A stretch of DNA of 64,000 nt from Phocoena phocoena. Its lineage: Eukaryota; Chordata; Mammalia; Artiodactyla; Phocoenidae. Below the pieces are notes generated by a model. That model was not told the DNA's origin and did no database searches. It saw only the letters and a list, made by a program, of their open reading frames with translations. The position numbers and the translations under genes are program-made. The DNA lies in contig NC_089238.1 of assembly GCF_963924675.1 (NCBI RefSeq), positions 58,436,299 to 58,500,298 on the forward strand. The letters are read 5' to 3'. Below are positions 58,976 to 64,000 of this stretch, one piece after another (within the stretch, counting starts at the first letter, position 1; every line of letters begins with the position of its first letter).

Positions 58976-60884
58976 AAAATTATGAAGGTAATATGTGCTG
59001 ACAGAGTCAAACCTAACAGTTTGGGGTGTATCCTTCCAGGCTTTTTTCTGCACAATTAAAAATTCACTTTCCAAAAGGCTGGTGGGATTACACTATTCTT
59101 GCTGCTCTTCCTGCCTGCAGGTGTGGGACATCTGTCCTTGCCCATGTGTAGACTGCCCACACTTCTTCCTGGATTAGTCTCCTCCTTCTCTTTGGAGGCC
59201 AGGGGCCCAGACACATGCAGTGTGGACCTTAGCACTCTGGGAGCGGGGGCCCGGGGGCGGGCGTCTCGGGGGCGATGCCCCTGCCCTTGCCTCTCGCCCT
59301 CCTCTCTCAGCTCTGCTCATCCCCCTGCGCCTCCTCGCTCCCCGGCCAGCACGAGGAAAGAAGGAGCTCTTTTTGTCAGTGGGCTCAGGGGTGATGATTT
59401 TGTTTTGTTTTGTTTTGAAATTTTTTTAAATGCAAAAAGAACAGAGAATCAGAAATACTCATTTATCTGCTACCCACATATTTATTTTAGATTTTAAAAA
59501 ATTATAGAAATGCTGTGGTTTATATTGTTAATACTTTTCTGTGCTTACAGTTTTCTACAATGAGCTTTCGTTACTTTTTAACTACATAAGCAGTGTGGAC
59601 TGTGCCATGAGTTTATAAGAGTCAAGCATTGAAGAAGTATGTGATGTTTTGGAATTCTTTATTTAGAGATATGACTGCATAGTCTTTTTTCTCTGAAACT
59701 CTCTGAGTCTCTGGGATTTTGAACCCCCTGTAGTATATATGTCCCAGGCTCTGACTTATATGTGAGCTCTCAAACACTATTAGAAATTAAAAAGTTAGTT
59801 GGTTATTTTTGCATTCTCAGAGAAGCAATTTTTTTAAGCATACTTTATTTCATATTTAATTTGGAGCATTGTATTATTAAGTTGGTTTTAATACAAGTTT
59901 AAATATTCATAATGTTTAAAAGGTAAAATTTAGTGTTTCTTTAAATACCAAATGATTATTTCTCTCTAATTTACATGATACAAGAAAAAACGTATCTTGT
60001 TGACAGAAACATTCAAATGGCATATCATGTTTGGAAGTGAGTAGACATTAAAAGGTGGCTTACGGTGTAGCTCATGCCAACCAATTGAAAATGTTTTTTA
60101 AAACCGCTTAGATATTGTATGCCATATTTATTTTTTAAGCCTATATACATATTACCTATTCAAAAAATTAAATTTTAAAAAAGTGATTCACTCACTAATT
60201 AATTTTAAAATGTAGACCTCTTGCCTCCTGTCCTGAAAAGTCAGGTGGTTTTCTTGAATAATCTTGGTGTTCTGTTGCTGAAGAATGCTAAAAGTTGACC
60301 TTCTTAATTCTTTGTTATAAAGTATAAACACCCAGTTTATCATTGCTGTCTATGTGTTTTCTCTCTAACGCATTTTTTTAAGTACCAGAAATAGCCTGAA
60401 GTGGTTTGGTAGGAGAAATGCAAATGTGCAGAGCTGGTAGAGACCACCCTGGCATGAACGTGCAGAATTCTGATCATTTTCGTGCTTCTGGTTGATTTCT
60501 GTTTCAGTACGGACAGTCTTTTGAGTCAGAATAACGACCCTGTCGGTGCACCTGCAGGTTCCCCAGGGCGCGTGTGTCCTGAGCAGCAAACCCCAAGGCA
60601 GGGCCATCCCGATCATCGGGGCGCTCTCGGGCTTCTCTGTTTCAGGGGAAATGAAGTGTTCCTATGGTGACTGTGGGACAGGGGCCCTGTGGGAGCCCTT
60701 TAGAAGGTGCCGCTCGCAGAACAGTCCCAGACCTTCCAGGCCTGCCTGCTGTGGCCTCGTGGGGTGGCCGGGACCGCGCTCGGCCCGCTGCCTGGCTGCC
60801 TGGCCCGGCGCCGGGGGAGCAGGGGGAAGCTGACCTGGACGCTCGGGCCGGGCGCCCCTTCTGACCTGGCTTTTATTTCCGTAG

Positions 60885-61033
60885 GGAACTGTACCTGGGG
60901 CATGAACTGCAGGTTTATACACCCTGGAGTCAACGACAAGGGCAACTACTCCCTTATCACCAAAGCCGAACCTTTCCCGCCCAACGGTGCCCCGCCTCTC
61001 GGACCTCACCCTCTGATGCCTGCCAACCCGTGG
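60885..61033 (+). CDS. ZC3H18: ZC3H18 exon 5: CCCH zinc finger, remaining ligands
   Basis: Acceptor tatttccgtag; the 149-nt exon completes G221 and encodes NCTWGMNCRFIHPGVNDKGN and onward to NPW270. Together with exon 3 it forms the CCCH finger C215-x7-C223-x5-C229-x3-H233, the expected C-x7/8-C-x5-C-x3-H spacing for a single-stranded-RNA binding finger. A Pro-rich linker follows (PPNGAPPLGPHPLMPANPW). The donor gtgcgt is at 61034. The running total is 810 nt, phase 0. Confidence 0.97.
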
Positions 61034-61324
61034 GTGCGTGAACACCTCTTTCATTGCTAGCAAATCACACCTAAGCTCTGTGACTGTCTGACTCAAAACA
61101 CGCTAATACGCCTTGTATGGCAGGCGTTTCCGCCTTCTAGCTGCTCTGGTGTCTCCAGGTAGAGTTCCCCCAGGCTCAGGGCAGCTGGGTTGGGCGGAGG
61201 GAGGCCTGGAGGAGGCAGCAGGCAGTAGCCGGCTGGTGTTCTACTTGGTGTTTTTGCTCCCCCGTTTCTGTAGATTTTAAAGTTTGCTTGCTCTCTTAAC
61301 TTTTCCCTTGTCATTTTTTAACAG

Positions 61325-61417
61325 GGTGGGCCAGTAGTTGATGAAATTTTGCCTCCACCCCCTCCAGAGCCCCCTACAGAGAGTGCTTGGGAACGAGGAC
61401 TCCGGCATGCAAAGGAG
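61325..61417 (+). CDS. ZC3H18: ZC3H18 exon 6: proline-rich linker
   Basis: Acceptor ttttttaacag; 93 nt, residues 271-301 (GGPVVDEILPPPPPEPPTES, then AWERGLRHAKE). The exon has a polyproline run, followed by the beginning of a helical charged segment. The donor gtaacg is at 61418; phase 0 at both ends, so skipping would keep the frame. Confidence 0.96.
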
Positions 61418-62229
61418 GTAACGGATCAGCAGAAAACCCGAGAAGAAAACTAGTGGCGGTCCTTGCGCACAGCTAGCATTTCTGTCTCTCCGAGGCCTGC
61501 TAGGGCACGACAGAGCCCGGGCGGCCAGGGAGGCCCCACCAGGAACACGGCCCACGGTCTTCCTGGGGCTTGCAGTGCATCGAGCTGTGCCTGAGCCAGG
61601 GCTGCGGCCCCCGGCCCCTCGGCGGCACTCCCCAGAGAGTTAGCGCTCCCGCTGCGGCCTCTGCGTCTGGAGAAGCTGTCCTGTCCCCGGAGAAGCGGTG
61701 CTATGCTGGCCTCCCCTCTCCCCCCGCACTCTAGGCAGCACCCGGCCCGGGTGCCGGGCTTACCCTTCTTGGCTCTGGGGCTGCCTTCCCTTCAGGGGGA
61801 TGGCAGACTGAAGCAAAGCTGTTCCTGCCCTCGGCACACGCTCCCCGCCCCCAGCCCTGACCCGCTCCTGGTGCTTCTCCTGTCCGGAGCACACCTACCT
61901 GCCTCCCCACTGAGGGCACGTCTGGAGCCCCCTGGTTCAGTGCCAGTACTGGGAACAGGGAGTCACCACTCTGTCACCTCTTCCCAGACCTGGGTGAGCT
62001 CTTGAGTGCAGGGTTCACTGTGTCTGCAGGGACGGGGCACTCCCGTTCCCCAGAAGGGTACGTGGGGTCCCGTGTCCACCCCCAGCACGGAGCTTAGGCA
62101 TGTCCCCAATGAGTGCTCGGTCGTGCTCTCCTGCCACTCCAGCCCAGGCTTCCGGGGTCAGTCGGGACAGGATCCCCTTTGTTTTCCTAACGGTAACTGG
62201 TGTTGGCTTCTCCCTTCTTAAAATGGTAG

Positions 62230-62387
62230 GTTTTAAAAAAAGCAACCATTCGGAAAGAACAAGAGCCTGACTTTGAAGAGAAGAGGTTTACGGTGACCAT
62301 TGGTGAAGATGAACGGGAGTTTGACAAAGAAAACGAAGTTTTCCGAGATTGGAACTATCGGATCACGAGAGATGTCAGAGACACAGC
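62230..62387 (+). CDS. ZC3H18: ZC3H18 exon 7: charged conserved segment
   Basis: Acceptor atggtag; 158 nt, residues 302-353 plus two bases (VLKKATIRKEQEPDFEEKRF, then TVTIGEDEREFDKENEVFRD). The donor gtaagc is at 62388, leaving phase 2. The end of the segment reads DWNYRITRDVRDTA; my recollection of the human protein has Ser and Pro in place of the Tyr and second Thr. The Arg/Glu-rich and Ser/Arg-rich C-terminal half of the protein lies beyond the window. Confidence 0.95.
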
Positions 62388-62782
62388 GTAAGCAACGGTT
62401 CTGCCTCTTCCTTCCCTGTTGAGAGAGAATTTGGTGTCCCCAGCTGCGTGGGGCCTGGACTCTAGAGAGCAGCAGTGCCGAGGTGACCCAGGGCGCGTTG
62501 GGGCCTGTCCACCTGCCAGCCTGAGGATGGCCTCCCCAGGAGCGTTTCAGGCAGTTTGCAGCTGACTTTCCTTGTTGTTTTGCTTCTGGGGAGGACACGT
62601 TTTAGCTCCGTGGCTCGGAGAGGTTTTACAGCTGCTCCTAAAGCCCCTGGGGCCCCGTGAATGTCCTCCCCACTTTTCCCCAAGTTCCCCAGGAACCAGG
62701 AAAAGCTGTGAAATTTGTCACTAAAATCTGGGAGTATGGCAGGTTTCTTCATTGTTTCCTCCAGGTATTTTATCACTGGTCT

Positions 62783-62997
62783 ATTTTTTTTTTTTTTTGG
62801 GGGGGGGGGTACGCGGGCCTCTCACTGTTGTGGCCTCTCCCGTTGCGGAGCACAGGCTCCGGATGCGCAGGCTCAGCGGCCATGGCTCACAGGCCCAGCC
62901 GCTCCGCGGCATGTGGGATTTTCCCGGACCGGGGCACGAACCCGCATCCCCTGCATCGGCAGGCGGACTCTCAACCACTGCGCCGCCAGGGAAGCCC
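62783..62997 (-). repeat. Young CHR SINE
   Basis: Complete minus-strand copy with T15/G11 tail boundary and cetacean-type body, flanked by tatcactggtct at 62771-62782 and 62998-63009, a perfect 12-bp duplication. Confidence 0.94.
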
Positions 62998-63890
62998 TAT
63001 CACTGGTCTTTTAAAACAAATTGCAGAAGTACATGGGGTTGAAACGCCTGTCAGCTCTTGAGGAGCTGTGTGGCGTCCCAAGTACAGCCCTCGGCTCCCA
63101 GCACGTCTGCTCCGGGGCAGGAGCCGCTTTGTTGCGCTCACCTCTCAGGAGCGAGCGGGCCAGGCCTCTCCTGAGCAGGCCGGTCCAGCATCGTCTTATC
63201 TCACAGTGACACCGTGCATGGAGGTTTGCTGCTACAAAGCACAACCACTGATTTCTGACCGAAACGACAGTCAGAGGCTGAGAAAAAGGCCCTAGGGTTG
63301 GCTCTGCGTTTCCAAGATCACCAGTGCTTGCCTGAGCAGTGTGAGGGTTGCAGCGTTAGGAAGGCGTCTGGCTGTTGGGAATGAGAAACAGCTGTGTCAC
63401 TTGGTAGATCAGCCCAGGTCACCCCGCCAGCACCCCGCAAGTGCTGGGGGAGAGATTTCCTAGAAAGCAGCCGCTGCAGGCCACACGACGCAGCGTGGCC
63501 TGGTGGGGGCCTCGGAGCTCTGCAAGCTCTGGGCGTCTCTGTTTCCCCCGGCAGTTTACCCAACGGGAAGGGTCAGTCTGGAGCCAAGAAGTCCCTGAAA
63601 CAGCCTCCAGGGCCATCTGCTGCCGGGTGTACACTTCCCTTCCCTGCGCCCCACCCAGGGTTTGAGTCAGGGACCCGTGCAGGTCCTCTGGGTCTGTGTG
63701 TGTGGGAGCTGGGGCCTCCTCTTGCGTCTTCCCAGGGCTTAGTCAGCTGTCCTGTCCTTGTGATTGAAGGCCCACCTTTATCACCCGCACAGGGGTCTGC
63801 TCCCAGACCTCCTGTTATATTCATCGGGTCTGTTTCTTCACGGGCTGGGCCGTCTGTGATGTTGTGAGGTCGCGGAGGGTGTGTCTTTTC

Positions 63891-64000
63891 TTTTCTTTTT
63901 TTCCTTTTCTATTATTTGGCCATGCCGTGCAGCACGCAGGATCTTAGTTCCCTTACCAGGGATCGAACCCGTACCCCCTACAGTGGAAGCGCGGTGTCTT
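63891..64000 (-). repeat. CHR-type SINE cut by window end
   Basis: Minus-strand copy beginning with the tail complement (tttctattatttggccatgc) and B-box complement (ccagggatcgaacccgtacc). Its head lies past 64000. Confidence 0.85.

Larger units (their letters stand above)
52351..60884. other. ZC3H18 intron before the zinc-finger exon
   Basis: 8.5 kb rich in L1 fragments and SINEs (53.7-59 kb), followed by an AT-rich segment with no recognised repeat (59.4-60.4 kb). No nested gene is seen. Confidence 0.55.
62388..64000. other. ZC3H18 intron 7, incomplete
   Basis: No further ZC3H18 exon (expected to begin with LEPYADPYYDYE-like codons) is found before the window end. It contains two SINEs and otherwise unassigned sequence. 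Confidence 0.6.

Noticed and set aside
60482..60670. Possible extra ZC3H18 exon between acceptor-like gtttcag and donor-like gcag|gttccc
   Set aside because: The segment does not fit the phase-1 requirement with recognisable ZC3H18 residues, and the known protein sequence is fully accounted for without it.

Overview
This is a piece of a mammalian nuclear chromosome, most likely from a cetacean. It carries at least 17 copies of the tRNA-derived CHR-type SINE, with the usual head beginning gggcttccctggtggcgcag, several of them young. It also carries L1 elements of the artiodactyl/cetacean type. I see no BovB or Bov-tA repeats, which argues against a ruminant. The identification rests on repeat content only; hippopotamus is not excluded.

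Layout. 1-13.2 kb is repeat-dominated: two L1 fragments lying tail to tail, then a Tigger1-like DNA transposon (4945-11418) split by about 6 kb of LINE sequence (a nearly full-length but broken L1 plus a second 5'-truncated L1), then a Charlie-like DNA transposon split by two SINEs. 13.2-20.1 kb is GC-rich intergenic DNA with no gene I can support. 20.15-24.25 kb, minus strand, holds the remains of the thyrotropin-releasing hormone receptor 2 gene (TRHR2). All three exons can be traced, but the start codon, the second exon and the tail are broken. 24.3-36.6 kb is intergenic, with SINEs, MIR fragments, L1 pieces, an LTR-like remnant and a short local repeat family. 36.6-37.3 kb is a CpG-island promoter. 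From there to the window end, on the plus strand, runs the 5' half of ZC3H18 (CCCH zinc-finger protein 18, a nuclear RNA-surveillance adaptor): a non-coding exon 1 and six further exons, one of them a 72-nt cassette exon. The gene continues beyond 64000.

The exon boundaries of ZC3H18 were placed from splice-site consensus and reading-frame bookkeeping. The constitutive exons join in frame to give 353 complete codons plus 2 nt. The cassette exon, if included, adds exactly 24 codons inside the first Cys-Cys loop of the single CCCH zinc finger.

The two genes do not appear to work together. Their order (TRHR2 remnant, then ZC3H18) agrees with my recollection of the mouse chromosome 8 order Zfpm1-Trhr2-Zc3h18, which supports the view that the receptor decayed at its ancestral locus. 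I found no undescribed multigene system. The most informative features are the TRHR2 unitary pseudogene, the zinc-finger-splitting cassette exon and the repeat motif next to the ZC3H18 promoter.
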